Below, in pieces: positions 8,898 through 17,392 of a stretch of 17,667 bases of DNA (positions within the stretch are counted from its first letter, which is position 1; each line of letters starts with the position of its first letter). The stretch lies in the NCBI GenBank assembly GCA_964454445.1, contig CAYVTD010000050.1, positions 1 through 17,667 of the forward strand. Direction: 5' to 3'. The notes below the pieces were generated by a model that made no database searches, had not been told where the DNA came from, and saw only the letters and a list, made by a program, of their open reading frames with translations. Origin of the DNA: CAYVTD01 sp964454445 (lineage in GTDB: Bacteria; Bacteroidota; Ignavibacteria; Kapaibacteriales; UBA2268). Position numbers and translations under genes: made by a program.

Positions 8898-11234
8898 TTA
8901 GTTTATATATCCTTTCAATCTATTTAGTTCCTCATCCGGCAATCTTTTTCCTTTTCTTAAAATTTCTTTTGCATATTTTGCTGCTGAGTCCAAATTGACA
9001 TCTGCATTCAAATATAATTGATAAAGGTTGTAGAGGTGGTCAATTTCTTTAGGATTCATACCCAATGCAAGATGCCAATACTTTTTTGCAGTGGCATAAT
9101 CCCCTTGCATCAAACAATAATAGCCAAAATTTGAAAGTGCTATGTCGTTGTTTGGCTCATATCGTAGCCATTCCTTTATTACCATCGAAGCGCTATCGTA
9201 TTGCCTTTTTGCTCCATAATCTTTAGCCCAAACTAAAAATAAATGACGAATAGTAATATTGATTTTACCACTTGTTAATCTCTTTTTAGCGAAAAAATAA
9301 GCACTGTCGTATTGGGCTAATTGAATATAAGTGCCAACGATATTACTGTTTATAGTTTCATTGGTAGAATCATAAGAAAAACCCTTCCTGTAATAATAAT
9401 TTGCCAGCGATACATCGCCTTGTCGTGCTGCTTTCACACCAAGATTGTTTATCCATTTGGCAAGATGGACCGAATCCGCAGAACTTATATAATACTTTTT
9501 TTCTTCAATAGTTTTATAATCATTGTGAATTAGATCATCATACTTGCCAAGATTAAAATTGATAATCTCAGCAAAACGCCCCCTTGAAAAAACATCTTTT
9601 TTAATAAGGATACAGAGTTTATCGTAATAAGCCCTAATTCTTTCGTCTTTGATAATGTTAGTATCCTGATCTATTGTTTCATAATACATCATTGGCAATA
9701 TTCTTTCGTTGTGTCCAGGTCGCCAAGCCGGGTCGGGCTTGCTTGTGTTTGGCAGGCGAGCGAGCAGAGCATCAGCAAGGGCATAATAATCGATTATATA
9801 TTTTTTTGGTCCAGCGTAGTATGAGAACATACCTATGGCAGCTCGTAAAAAAGTTTTGTATCGCGAATCCTTGCTTATCAAGCCCAGATTGGCATTTTCG
9901 TGATTAGTACGACCCAAGCCATTTACAATGACATTTAAGAATCCAAGCTCATTATACCAATAAACCCTTTCGTCTGTAATTCCGTGTTTGTCGGTAAATG
10001 GATACTGCCACCATGGGTTTGTGGTTTTGTGTTCAATATCTTTTTTTCTAACTTTTCCAGCTGACGCATTCGACAAAATTGGAGAATGTTGATAATTTAT
10101 TAGACCTATTAACAGAGTAACGAGAATAATAATTCCAGACAAGCCCGTTTTGTTCTTTATTTCCATTTTTAAGTAAACTAAAACTGCAATAAAAATTGGC
10201 ACGGAAAAAAAACGACCTGTCATAAAGTCGCCACCTATTTTTAAAATATATAATAAATAGAGTAGTATTCCAATAATTATCGGAAGCTCTAGCTTAGCTT
10301 GCTTCTTTTTAATTAATATTGCAATTATTATCCCAAAAATGAATAAAAGAGTAATTGGATCTAATGATAACGAATTTATGAAATAGCTAATTCCGTGTGA
10401 TATAATCGTCCAAGTATCTGGAAAATCGAGATTTAATTTCGCATTTGCTGTATTTGGCAAAGGAAATCCATAATAAAGGGTAGAAAACAGCAACCAAGCA
10501 ATTAATGGAAGAAAACCCATTGCTATTGAAGCGAGTTTTTTAAAAGAAAAAGCATTTTTTAATTCATATACCAAGATTGGTGCGAAAAGCAAAATGAAAT
10601 CCATTCTGCTTAACATGGCTAGCGACACAAGCAAGGATAAAACGAAAAGTCTCTTATTGGATTTATAATCGTAATAAATCCATAATATCATACCTGCTAA
10701 AAAATACGAAAGTGGATTTTCCAATCCAGAACTTGTGTAATCAATAAATGATTTTGAAAACAGAAGCAGGATAATGCCGGTTGAAGATACGAAATGATCT
10801 TTGGAAATAACAAAAGCCATAAGATAAAAGGAAGCAAAGGTAAACACAAAAGAAATAGCGAGATTTGTAAAATATGGCTCGCGTGCTATGAAGTAAAACA
10901 GTGCATTTATAATTAACCATAATGGATGGGTGTATGCCTGAACACGTTCGCTTGTGTTGAAAGTCAATCCATAACCATTATAAAAATTATCGATTGTTCG
11001 GGCAGTGATGAAAGCATCGTCGCCAATCCAAGCATTGACCAGGAAAACATAACCGGCAATTAAAAAAAGAGAGTAAACAAAGGCATGTGTGTGAAAAGGT
11101 GAAAACGAATTAAGTATCTCTGAAATTCTCAACAACTGATGGTCGAACAATTCCTTGAAACTTATGTGTTTTTGCTCTTTTTTTTTAGCAACTAACTGCG
11201 GTTTAATATTTTTTTTTTGTGGTTTCTTGCTCAT
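8898..11234 (-). CDS. Polytopic GT-C-like glycosyltransferase membrane domain fused to C-terminal TPRs
   Basis: The 778-residue protein has a Lys-rich cytoplasmic tail (1-30), then many membrane helices to about residue 390, a soluble region, and TPR-like helices from about 610 to the end (for example NNDIALSNFGYYCLMQGDYA and the following AKKYWHLALGMNP). The first extracytoplasmic loop carries GDDAFITARTIDNFYNGYGL (71-90) followed by ERVQAYTHPLWLI. This Asp-Asp plus YTHPLW pattern is seen in GT-C proteins related to mycobacterial AftB and many uncharacterised bacterial homologues, which use polyprenyl-phosphate sugars. SGLENPL, LSRMDFILL and FPLPNTANAKL also fit. Donor and acceptor are unknown. 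It starts 18 nt after parB and ends one nucleotide before the transporter gene. GT-C is inferred from motifs; an uncharacterised membrane protein lacking activity remains possible. Confidence 0.7.
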   Translation of the reverse strand: MSKKPQKKNIKPQLVAKKKEQKHISFKELFDHQLLRISEILNSFSPFHTHAFVYSLFLIAGYVFLVNAWIGDDAFITARTIDNFYNGYGLTFNTSERVQAYTHPLWLIINALFYFIAREPYFTNLAISFVFTFASFYLMAFVISKDHFVSSTGIILLLFSKSFIDYTSSGLENPLSYFLAGMILWIYYDYKSNKRLFVLSLLVSLAMLSRMDFILLFAPILVYELKNAFSFKKLASIAMGFLPLIAWLLFSTLYYGFPLPNTANAKLNLDFPDTWTIISHGISYFINSLSLDPITLLFIFGIIIAILIKKKQAKLELPIIIGILLYLLYILKIGGDFMTGRFFSVPIFIAVLVYLKMEIKNKTGLSGIIILVTLLIGLINYQHSPILSNASAGKVRKKDIEHKTTNPWWQYPFTDKHGITDERVYWYNELGFLNVIVNGLGRTNHENANLGLISKDSRYKTFLRAAIGMFSYYAGPKKYIIDYYALADALLARLPNTSKPDPAWRPGHNERILPMMYYETIDQDTNIIKDERIRAYYDKLCILIKKDVFSRGRFAEIINFNLGKYDDLIHNDYKTIEEKKYYISSADSVHLAKWINNLGVKAARQGDVSLANYYYRKGFSYDSTNETINSNIVGTYIQLAQYDSAYFFAKKRLTSGKINITIRHLFLVWAKDYGAKRQYDSASMVIKEWLRYEPNNDIALSNFGYYCLMQGDYATAKKYWHLALGMNPKEIDHLYNLYQLYLNADVNLDSAAKYAKEILRKGKRLPDEELNRLKGYIN

Positions 11235-11252
11235 ATCGTTGATTAAGAAATA

Positions 11253-12230
11253 TTACAGTTGTGCATCGCCAATTATATCAAAAAGTTCGACAAGGCGCTC
11301 AAAATCATCAGCAGAATAGAAATCAATCTCAATAGTGCCTTTATTGCTTTGTTTCGGAGTGATCCTCACTTGTGTGCCAAACAAATGGCGTAGTTTGTTT
11401 TCAGTAGATTCAAGAATAGCGATAGTTTCGTTTGAAAGATCGCTCTTCGGATCTTTTTTCTTAGGTTTATCTTTAACAAATTTCTTCTGAGACTCATCAT
11501 ATTGTAAAACATTCGATTCGATATCTTTGACCAATTGTTCGGTTGCACGGACAGAAAGAGTATTAGATAACACCTCTTGCCAGGCAAGGAGCATATTTTT
11601 TATTTCTGTAAGACCGAGCAGGGCGCGAGCATGCCCAACTGTGATTTCTTTAACTCTCAAACTCTCCTGAATTTTTTCTGGCAATCGGAGTAATCTCAAG
11701 AAATTAGCGATTGTCGAGCGGTCTTTGCTTATCCTGACGGCTAAATCCTCTTGTGTAAGATTACATTCTTCGATTAGTAACTGATAGCCATATGCTGTTT
11801 CGATAGGATTAAGGTCTTCGCGCTGCAGATTTTCAATCATTGCCTGCTCTATCATTTCGACTTTAGAGGAGACATCTCGTATATATGCAGGAATTTTTGT
11901 CAAACCGGCATCTTTAGCTGCTCTCAATCGCCTTTCGCCGGAAATAAGCTCGTAACCTGAGACTGAGCGTCTAACAGTTATGGCAGTAATAATCCCATGT
12001 TCGATAATGGAGTTTTTTAACTCTTCGAGTGCCTGAGGTTCGAAATCACGTCGCGGCTGATAGGGATTTAATTGAATTTTGGATATTTCGATATATCCAA
12101 AAATGCCATTATCGCTTAACTCTTCGCTATCTTGCTTGAAAGTAATACCTTTTTCCTTAGTGTATTCGACCGATGGCAGAAGAGCTTCGAGCCCCTTACC
12201 CAAGCCAATTTTTTTTATTGCTTTTGCCAT
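11253..12230 (-). CDS. parB: ParB chromosome-partitioning protein (CTP-dependent DNA clamp)
   Basis: The 325-residue protein has the complete ParB/Spo0J layout. It begins with the short conserved IGLGKGLEALLPS tail (8-20) thought to contact ParA. The CTP-binding N-domain follows, with IQLNPYQPRRDF (52-63), the box ISGERRLRAAKDAGL (96-110) and ENLQREDLNPIETA (133-146). The helix-turn-helix is LTQEDLAVRISKDRSTIANF (158-177), then the VGHARALLGL segment (198-207). A charged linker (about 245-268) leads to a C-terminal dimerisation region ending TIEIDFYSADDFERLVELFD. ParB loads at parS sites near the origin, spreads as a CTP clamp and is moved by ParA. It starts 27 nt after parA, the usual order. 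No parS-like 16-mer was found here. Confidence 0.97.
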   Translation of the reverse strand: MAKAIKKIGLGKGLEALLPSVEYTKEKGITFKQDSEELSDNGIFGYIEISKIQLNPYQPRRDFEPQALEELKNSIIEHGIITAITVRRSVSGYELISGERRLRAAKDAGLTKIPAYIRDVSSKVEMIEQAMIENLQREDLNPIETAYGYQLLIEECNLTQEDLAVRISKDRSTIANFLRLLRLPEKIQESLRVKEITVGHARALLGLTEIKNMLLAWQEVLSNTLSVRATEQLVKDIESNVLQYDESQKKFVKDKPKKKDPKSDLSNETIAILESTENKLRHLFGTQVRITPKQSNKGTIEIDFYSADDFERLVELFDIIGDAQL

Positions 12231-12257
12231 TATTTAAAAATTTTTCTATAATATTAA

Positions 12258-13037
12258 TCATTTTTTTGATATGTCAGGATTTCTATCTAATACTTCCTTT
12301 GACAAATCGATGTAATTCTTGGCTCCAATCGAAACAGCATCGTAAAGCAGCACTGGTTTACCATAACTGGGTGCCTCCGAAAGCCGGACATTGCGATTGA
12401 TAACAGTGTCGAATGCTTTAGAGCCAAAATGTCGCTTGACTTCTTCGACCACTTGATTGGAGAGCCTCAATCTGGAATCGAACATTGTTAGCAGCACTCC
12501 CTCGATATCCAAATCAGGATTAAGCTTGTAACGAACAATCGATATGGTATTCAGTAGTTGCCCTAATCCCTCAAGAGCATAATACTCACATTGCACAGGT
12601 ATTAAAACAGAATCAGCGGCAGAAAGGGCATTTAAAGTAAGCAACCCGAGCGAAGGTGGACAATCAACAATGATAAAATCAAATTGGTCTTTAACCGGCA
12701 TCAAGGCTTTTTTCAGATATAGCTCCCTTTCGTCGATATTTACCATTTCAATTTCTGCACCAACAAGGTTAATATGTGATGGCACAACAAGCAAATTGGG
12801 CATTGAAGATTCGACGATGTTGTCTTCGATATTTTCGCCATTAATGAGAACCTCGTAAATCGTATTCTCAATTTTTTCTATCGAACATCCAACCCCGCTT
12901 GAGGCATTTGCCTGTGGGTCCACATCTACGAGTAAAACCTTGTATTCCCTAGCGGCAAGCGATGCCGATAAATTTATCGATGTAGTGGTTTTTCCAACTC
13001 CTCCCTTTTGATTGGCTACTGCTATTATTTTTCCCAT
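12258..13037 (-). CDS. parA: ParA/Soj chromosome-partitioning ATPase
   Basis: At 259 residues this is the typical size of small chromosomal ParA/Soj proteins, which lack an N-terminal DNA-binding domain. The deviant Walker A is KGGVGKTT (11-18) with the signature Lys; the Walker A' region is LLVDVDPQANASSGVG (35-50); the Walker B is IIVDCPPSLGLLTLNAL (122-138); and the C-terminal RLSEAPSYGKPV motif is present near residue 222. ParA dimers bind DNA nonspecifically with ATP, and ParB stimulates hydrolysis, which drives origin segregation. The start ATG is preceded by a weak AGGA-like sequence. It lies 75 nt after the NUDIX gene and 27 nt before parB. The pairing with parB on the same strand supports a chromosomal, origin-proximal type locus, though no dnaA or oriC elements appear here. 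Confidence 0.97.
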   Translation of the reverse strand: MGKIIAVANQKGGVGKTTTSINLSASLAAREYKVLLVDVDPQANASSGVGCSIEKIENTIYEVLINGENIEDNIVESSMPNLLVVPSHINLVGAEIEMVNIDERELYLKKALMPVKDQFDFIIVDCPPSLGLLTLNALSAADSVLIPVQCEYYALEGLGQLLNTISIVRYKLNPDLDIEGVLLTMFDSRLRLSNQVVEEVKRHFGSKAFDTVINRNVRLSEAPSYGKPVLLYDAVSIGAKNYIDLSKEVLDRNPDISKK

Positions 13038-13073
13038 AATCCTATTTTTATCGTTATTAATTGCCTATACATT

Positions 13074-13089
13074 CAATTCTTTTGAATTG
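13074..13089. repeat. Short inverted repeat between the NUDIX gene and parA
   Basis: CAATTC and GAATTG arms of six bases flank a TTTT loop in the 75-nt gap upstream of parA. The stem is AT-rich and no U-tract follows on the minus strand, so it is a poor terminator. It could be an operator, a weak processing hairpin or chance. Confidence 0.35.
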
Positions 13090-13112
13090 CATTAAAAAAT
13101 CAAAATTTTCAG

Positions 13113-13658
13113 CTAGACTCCATATTTTAAAAAATAAAAGAAGAAAGCATTTAGCACCAAAGAATGATTTATTTTGTTGTTCTCGATGAGTTTTTTTATT
13201 TCATTCATTGGAACTGTCAAGACACGTATATCTTCGTTCCCGTCTAAATGCTGCTCATCAGCTTGCTCGCAATCGAACCAGACAAAAGACCAGCATTTAT
13301 TTGTCATAAAAGCAGGGTTGGGAAGAATTTCAGCTAATAATTGAGCGCTACCACTGCCCCGAAATCCGGTTTCTTCCAAACATTCACGTTCGGCTGCCAC
13401 TTGTGGCATTTCGTTTTGCTCGACTAAACCGCCAGGAACTTCCAAAGTGATGTCGTCTATGCCGTGCCGGTATTGTTCGATTAGCACGACCTCGTTATCC
13501 TTTGTAATTGGTATAATATTCACCCACCTAGGTGAATTAAGAACTACGAAATTTCCAGTTTTATTCCAGTCAGGATGCTTTCTTTTTATCCATTCTGCAC
13601 GAAAAATCCTATAATCCTCGCCCGGTTGGCGTTGAATTGTTTCCCATTTTTTTATCAT
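13113..13658 (-). CDS. NUDIX hydrolase, ADP-ribose pyrophosphatase-like
   Basis: The 181-residue protein contains a complete NUDIX box beginning at Gly77: G-x5-E83-x7-R91-E92-C-L-E95-E96-T-G98-F, so all catalytic glutamates are present. The segment preceding it, VVLIEQYRHGIDDITLEVPG (57-76), is typical of the ADP-ribose pyrophosphatase branch, in which members cleave ADP-ribose to AMP and ribose 5-phosphate or act on related nucleoside diphosphate derivatives. Substrate choice cannot be told from the box alone. The ATG at 13658 has no internal Met alternative before residue 84. It starts only about 11 nt from a terminator-type hairpin, with the U-tract between, so no promoter fits between hairpin and start. 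It is the first gene of the putative NUDIX-parA-parB-GT-C-transporter run; the next gene, parA, begins 75 nt on. Confidence 0.92.
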   Translation of the reverse strand: MIKKWETIQRQPGEDYRIFRAEWIKRKHPDWNKTGNFVVLNSPRWVNIIPITKDNEVVLIEQYRHGIDDITLEVPGGLVEQNEMPQVAAERECLEETGFRGSGSAQLLAEILPNPAFMTNKCWSFVWFDCEQADEQHLDGNEDIRVLTVPMNEIKKLIENNKINHSLVLNAFFFYFLKYGV

Positions 13659-13661
13659 TTT

Positions 13662-13705
13662 AAAAAAGAACCCCTCGACTTAATTTACAATAAAGTCAAG
13701 GGGTT
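13662..13705 (-). terminator. Intrinsic terminator after the VWA gene, abutting the NUDIX start
   Basis: On the minus strand AACCCCTTGACTT pairs with AAGTCGAGGGGTT (13-bp stem with one G-U pair) around a loop of about 11 nt (13693-13705 with 13669-13681). It is followed by TTCTTTTTT. The mismatch on the plus strand (C-A) becomes a G-U wobble only in the minus-strand RNA, which together with the U-tract fixes the orientation. It lies about 85 nt after the VWA gene stop and about 11 nt before the NUDIX ATG. Confidence 0.85.
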
Positions 13706-13788
13706 AATATGTTAAAAATATCCTTGTCTTTATTTGTTTGCATTTATTGACAAACTACAAATTTAAGAATATTTTTTTAATAAATAAA

Positions 13789-16700
13789 TTATTTAACAAT
13801 ATCCAATCTTTTTGTTGTTGTAGCAGTCGGAGTTTTCAGTATAACAAAATAAGTTCCCGTTGTAAGATTAATGCAATCTACGACTTTGGAATACTCGCCA
13901 ATCTTCATATTTTCTGATGTAATGAGCATAGCTTTGTTACCGAGAACATCGCTAATCCATATTTCAGTTAATCCCTCTTCAGCAAGGGTGAAGTAAACCG
14001 TAACGCCGTGATTTGCCGGATTTGGCGCAAGAACTAATCCTAATGGAATGCCACCATTTGGATTAAAAAGACGTGGCGATTCGCCTTCTTTTCCGCTATT
14101 ACAAACACCATCGAGCGTAAACAAACCATTGACTGCCTGGAAATTGATTTTTCCTTTTTCAGATGCAATATTAGATAATGTCAGATCTGTAGAAACAGCA
14201 TTTCCCAACATTGCTGTGAAAGTGAGCGTTTTAAGCAAACCATCGTTATTTAGTGGTTTGACAGGCAATTGAAGTGAGATTGTTCTAACTCCATTTGTAA
14301 CAGTCTCTTTTACGTTTTCGACCGGATCGAGCAAATAACCATTCATCGTGAGGTCAGCATTAATAAATTGATGGAAATCGCTTACATTCTGAGCATTTTT
14401 TAAATAAACAGGCAAATCGACTTTTTGGCCAGGCTTTGCTGAAATTGATCCTAATTCGAGCCGGGCTGAAGCAGGGATTTGACAAAATTCGCCGTTTGTA
14501 GCTTTATTAATAACAAGATAGCCATTGGCTTTCGATTCGTTGTTAATTGATATATCAGTGCAAGGTATATCGGTGGCAAGCACCTCAAAATTGAGAGTAA
14601 CAATCACCTGATTGCCGGCGTTTGGATTAATTGATTGATTTGTAAAGCTAATTGTAGTAATTCCAGCGCTTGTGGTGCCTCCAGGAGTTGGAGCAATTGG
14701 TCTTAGTAAATCTGCACTAAAGCTAATATCAAAATTTAGAGCATTTGTTCCAGATTGGTCGAGATTCTGGGCATTAGTAAGACGCACAGGAATCTGGATT
14801 TGCTGACCAATTAATGCAGAGTATTTACTAATTTCTATTTCAGCAGTTGATGCAAAAGGTAAACCCTGAAGGTCAACATAATAAGTAAAATCGCAAGGAG
14901 AGCCATTAAGGGTGAGTTTTGTATTTATTTCGTTACTATTGGTTGGAGAATACTTTACTGTTATATCTTTATTGCCTCCCGCAGGAATGTCAAATGGAGG
15001 TGTTGGGCTGACCAATGTAAACTGAGCATCGTCAAAAATGCAAGCACTAACAGTAACAGTTCTTTTTGTGTCGTTTTTGACATTAACAATTTTATCGGTA
15101 GAAGATCCAACAGAAGCTACAATGCTTAACTTATCATACTGTAAGAAAACAGGGTCAAGTGTGCCTGCAAGTGATAATGACTTCGAAAAATTGCAATAAT
15201 TATCAGTAAAAACAATATTCTGACTTCCTGTTGCCGTAGCAACATAATATATTACAACTTGAACTTTTTCGCCGGCAGGAATAGTCCAATTATTAACGGG
15301 TAAAGCAAATGGATTAGAAACAACTGCGTTTATTGTCAATTCTGCGTTTCCTGTGTTTTCAATTTCTAATGTTTTTTCCACTACTTCATCAGGACATGCA
15401 AAACCAAAATCTATGCTTGCTACGGATGTGGTAAATTTATGCTCTAGTTTGCTACCGTTAAGAGGAATAACTAAATTGGGAGAATTATCAGCATCGCTAA
15501 CAATAGTAAGATTGCCTGTATTTGGACCAGGGGTAGTTGGCTCAAATCTAATTGTAATTTTTATACTTTCATTAGGATCAATGACTTTTGCGCCTGGATT
15601 TGACGGAACAAAAGTAAAGGCAGAATTGTCGATTGAGAAACTGGCAATATTTAATGGTAATGCACCAGGATTTTTAATTTCGATTTCCTGCTCATAAGAT
15701 AAATTTTTGCAATCTGCAGGCTCAAAATTTATGCTGCTAACAGATTCGATACTTGCTTTACCCGAACCAATGCCAAAAATCTCTGAATTATATGGACCTT
15801 CACTTGTATTGATTGTAAAGACAGCAGAGCGTTTGCCAGTCTCATCAGGAGTAAATCTAAATGTAATAGTTAAACAGGAATCATTTGGCAAATCAATGTT
15901 AAATGGAGGATTGATCATAACAAATTCTGTAGCATTCAGCCCTGATATGCTCATAGTATTAATCTTAATAGTTTTGCCTGATTTGTTGCAAAAAACAGCC
16001 GTTACCTCACGCTCTTTGGTTTGTTTCAGTGTTTGAGTGCCCATATCAACATCTTTTAAGTATATCCATGCACTTGCAGGGTGAATGTCATTACCAGAAC
16101 ATGCCGAAGAAGCCAGATTGATAGTGCCATCAATATAAGAAGTGTCATTTGCGTTATAGCGTATCTTAATTTTTCTTGAAGCATCTTTATCAAGCTTAAA
16201 TGGTGGCGCTGAGCCTCCCCAATCAACAACTTGAATTCTTGAATCTAAGAAGTTCTGTCCTGTAACATTAACAAAATTCTTTCTAGCAGTAATCGTAACA
16301 TCTTGAACGGGTGACTCACCGGGAAGGACATTTTTAAAGTCAAAATTGCGTGGATCTACTTCCAGAGATGGCTTTATCGATTCAGAAATAGTATAAGTTT
16401 TTGATGTAGAAGCTGATATTTTCTCGATTTCCATTGTCATCTCGCCGCCATTGCAATCCGTTTCAAACACCAAATCGCAGGGAGGAGTAATGCCCTTTCC
16501 TTCGATTTTTTGTAAAATTTCTTGATAGACCTGATCGATAGTTGATTGGTTAACGTCTCCGAACACATCTCCTTTATTTTTAGGTCCTTGGGCAAGCGAA
16601 ACTAGGATATCTGTTTGCTCTAAATTGAGGGCAATAGAAAAAATTGTGGCATCTAACTGATTGGTTTTATCAATTATTTGAGGCATCCATACTTCGTATC

Positions 16701-17343
16701 TGTCGCTTGTGGAACGAAATTCGTGCTTGCCGTCAGTAAGGAAAATGATAAATGGTTTATATTTGGCATGCTCGGCAATTTGAAGCGCACCAGGATTATT
16801 ATATACATCATAGAGAAAAGCAGCATTGTAATCGGTAAGGGATTTTGGAGCAACGATGTTTGAATCAAGTGCTTGAATTAACAGTGATACATCATCAGTG
16901 AAATCGCACAAAAGATATGAGTTGACAGAAAAAGCCGTTAAAGCACACTCGAAACGTCCAACAGGCAGATTTCCGATGAAACTCCGTATGGCGTTTCTTG
17001 CAACTGTCAGTCGAGATCTATAATCGTTTGGAGGGTCTACTGGATCGCCCATTGAACCGGATAAATCTAACACTAATATCAATGAAAAACGGGATAAATC
17101 CTCGGGTGGACAATCCACCCAAAGCAATTTGCGTTTTATGCCATCTTCTTTAATAACAATGTCGTTAACATTATAATTTCTTATATTAACGCCAGCAGCA
17201 TCATAACCGAAAAACTCGACTTTGACCTCTGGATATGTTGCTGGATTGACATTAACGAGCTTTATCGATTGACAGTGAAGTACTGGTATCGTCGCAAAGA
17301 AGTATATAACGATTAAAAGCAATGGAATTATTAGTTTTTTCAT
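13789..17343 (-). CDS. Secreted VWA / anchor-D repeat / cohesin-like protein with T9SS type A sorting domain
   Basis: The 1184-residue protein starts with a signal peptide (MKKLIIPLLLIVIYFFATIP, then VLHCQS). A von Willebrand factor A domain spans about 86-280 with a metal-ion-dependent adhesion site: DLSGS (93-97), a Thr/Asp pair near 170-171, and LTDG (202-205). From about 320 to 830 there are several choice-of-anchor-D (ASPM-SPD-2-Hydin-like) Ig repeats, recognisable by phrases such as INFEPADCKNLSYEQEIEIK and IDFGFACPDEVVEKTLEIEN. Two cohesin-like domains follow (about 831-958 and 959-1079, both with G-x-x-x-x-(I/L)-P-V-x-L-x-N-A-Q-N). The last 84 residues (LAPNPANHGVTVYFTL to KRLDIVK) form a T9SS type A sorting domain. 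It is probably exported by the T9SS to the surface or medium for adhesion or matrix binding; the ligand is unknown. GGAGGA lies three bases before the ATG. Confidence 0.93.
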   Translation of the reverse strand: MKKLIIPLLLIVIYFFATIPVLHCQSIKLVNVNPATYPEVKVEFFGYDAAGVNIRNYNVNDIVIKEDGIKRKLLWVDCPPEDLSRFSLILVLDLSGSMGDPVDPPNDYRSRLTVARNAIRSFIGNLPVGRFECALTAFSVNSYLLCDFTDDVSLLIQALDSNIVAPKSLTDYNAAFLYDVYNNPGALQIAEHAKYKPFIIFLTDGKHEFRSTSDRYEVWMPQIIDKTNQLDATIFSIALNLEQTDILVSLAQGPKNKGDVFGDVNQSTIDQVYQEILQKIEGKGITPPCDLVFETDCNGGEMTMEIEKISASTSKTYTISESIKPSLEVDPRNFDFKNVLPGESPVQDVTITARKNFVNVTGQNFLDSRIQVVDWGGSAPPFKLDKDASRKIKIRYNANDTSYIDGTINLASSACSGNDIHPASAWIYLKDVDMGTQTLKQTKEREVTAVFCNKSGKTIKINTMSISGLNATEFVMINPPFNIDLPNDSCLTITFRFTPDETGKRSAVFTINTSEGPYNSEIFGIGSGKASIESVSSINFEPADCKNLSYEQEIEIKNPGALPLNIASFSIDNSAFTFVPSNPGAKVIDPNESIKITIRFEPTTPGPNTGNLTIVSDADNSPNLVIPLNGSKLEHKFTTSVASIDFGFACPDEVVEKTLEIENTGNAELTINAVVSNPFALPVNNWTIPAGEKVQVVIYYVATATGSQNIVFTDNYCNFSKSLSLAGTLDPVFLQYDKLSIVASVGSSTDKIVNVKNDTKRTVTVSACIFDDAQFTLVSPTPPFDIPAGGNKDITVKYSPTNSNEINTKLTLNGSPCDFTYYVDLQGLPFASTAEIEISKYSALIGQQIQIPVRLTNAQNLDQSGTNALNFDISFSADLLRPIAPTPGGTTSAGITTISFTNQSINPNAGNQVIVTLNFEVLATDIPCTDISINNESKANGYLVINKATNGEFCQIPASARLELGSISAKPGQKVDLPVYLKNAQNVSDFHQFINADLTMNGYLLDPVENVKETVTNGVRTISLQLPVKPLNNDGLLKTLTFTAMLGNAVSTDLTLSNIASEKGKINFQAVNGLFTLDGVCNSGKEGESPRLFNPNGGIPLGLVLAPNPANHGVTVYFTLAEEGLTEIWISDVLGNKAMLITSENMKIGEYSKVVDCINLTTGTYFVILKTPTATTTKRLDIVK

Positions 17344-17346
17344 CTT

Positions 17347-17352
17347 TCCTCC
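17347..17352 (-). promoter_or_regulatory. Strong Shine-Dalgarno of the VWA gene
   Basis: The minus strand reads GGAGGA-AAG-ATG, the only near-perfect Shine-Dalgarno seen in this window; the other genes have weak or no such sequence. It fixes the VWA gene start at 17343. Confidence 0.8.
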
Positions 17353-17392
17353 ATATTTATATTTGATTTTTATTTCTTTTTTAAAAACAGTT

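Noticed and set aside
15353..16036. Two plus-strand frames of 114 and 109 codons opposite the VWA gene
   Set aside because: They are antisense to a clearly coding repeat protein, and their sequences look like mirror translations without domain features.
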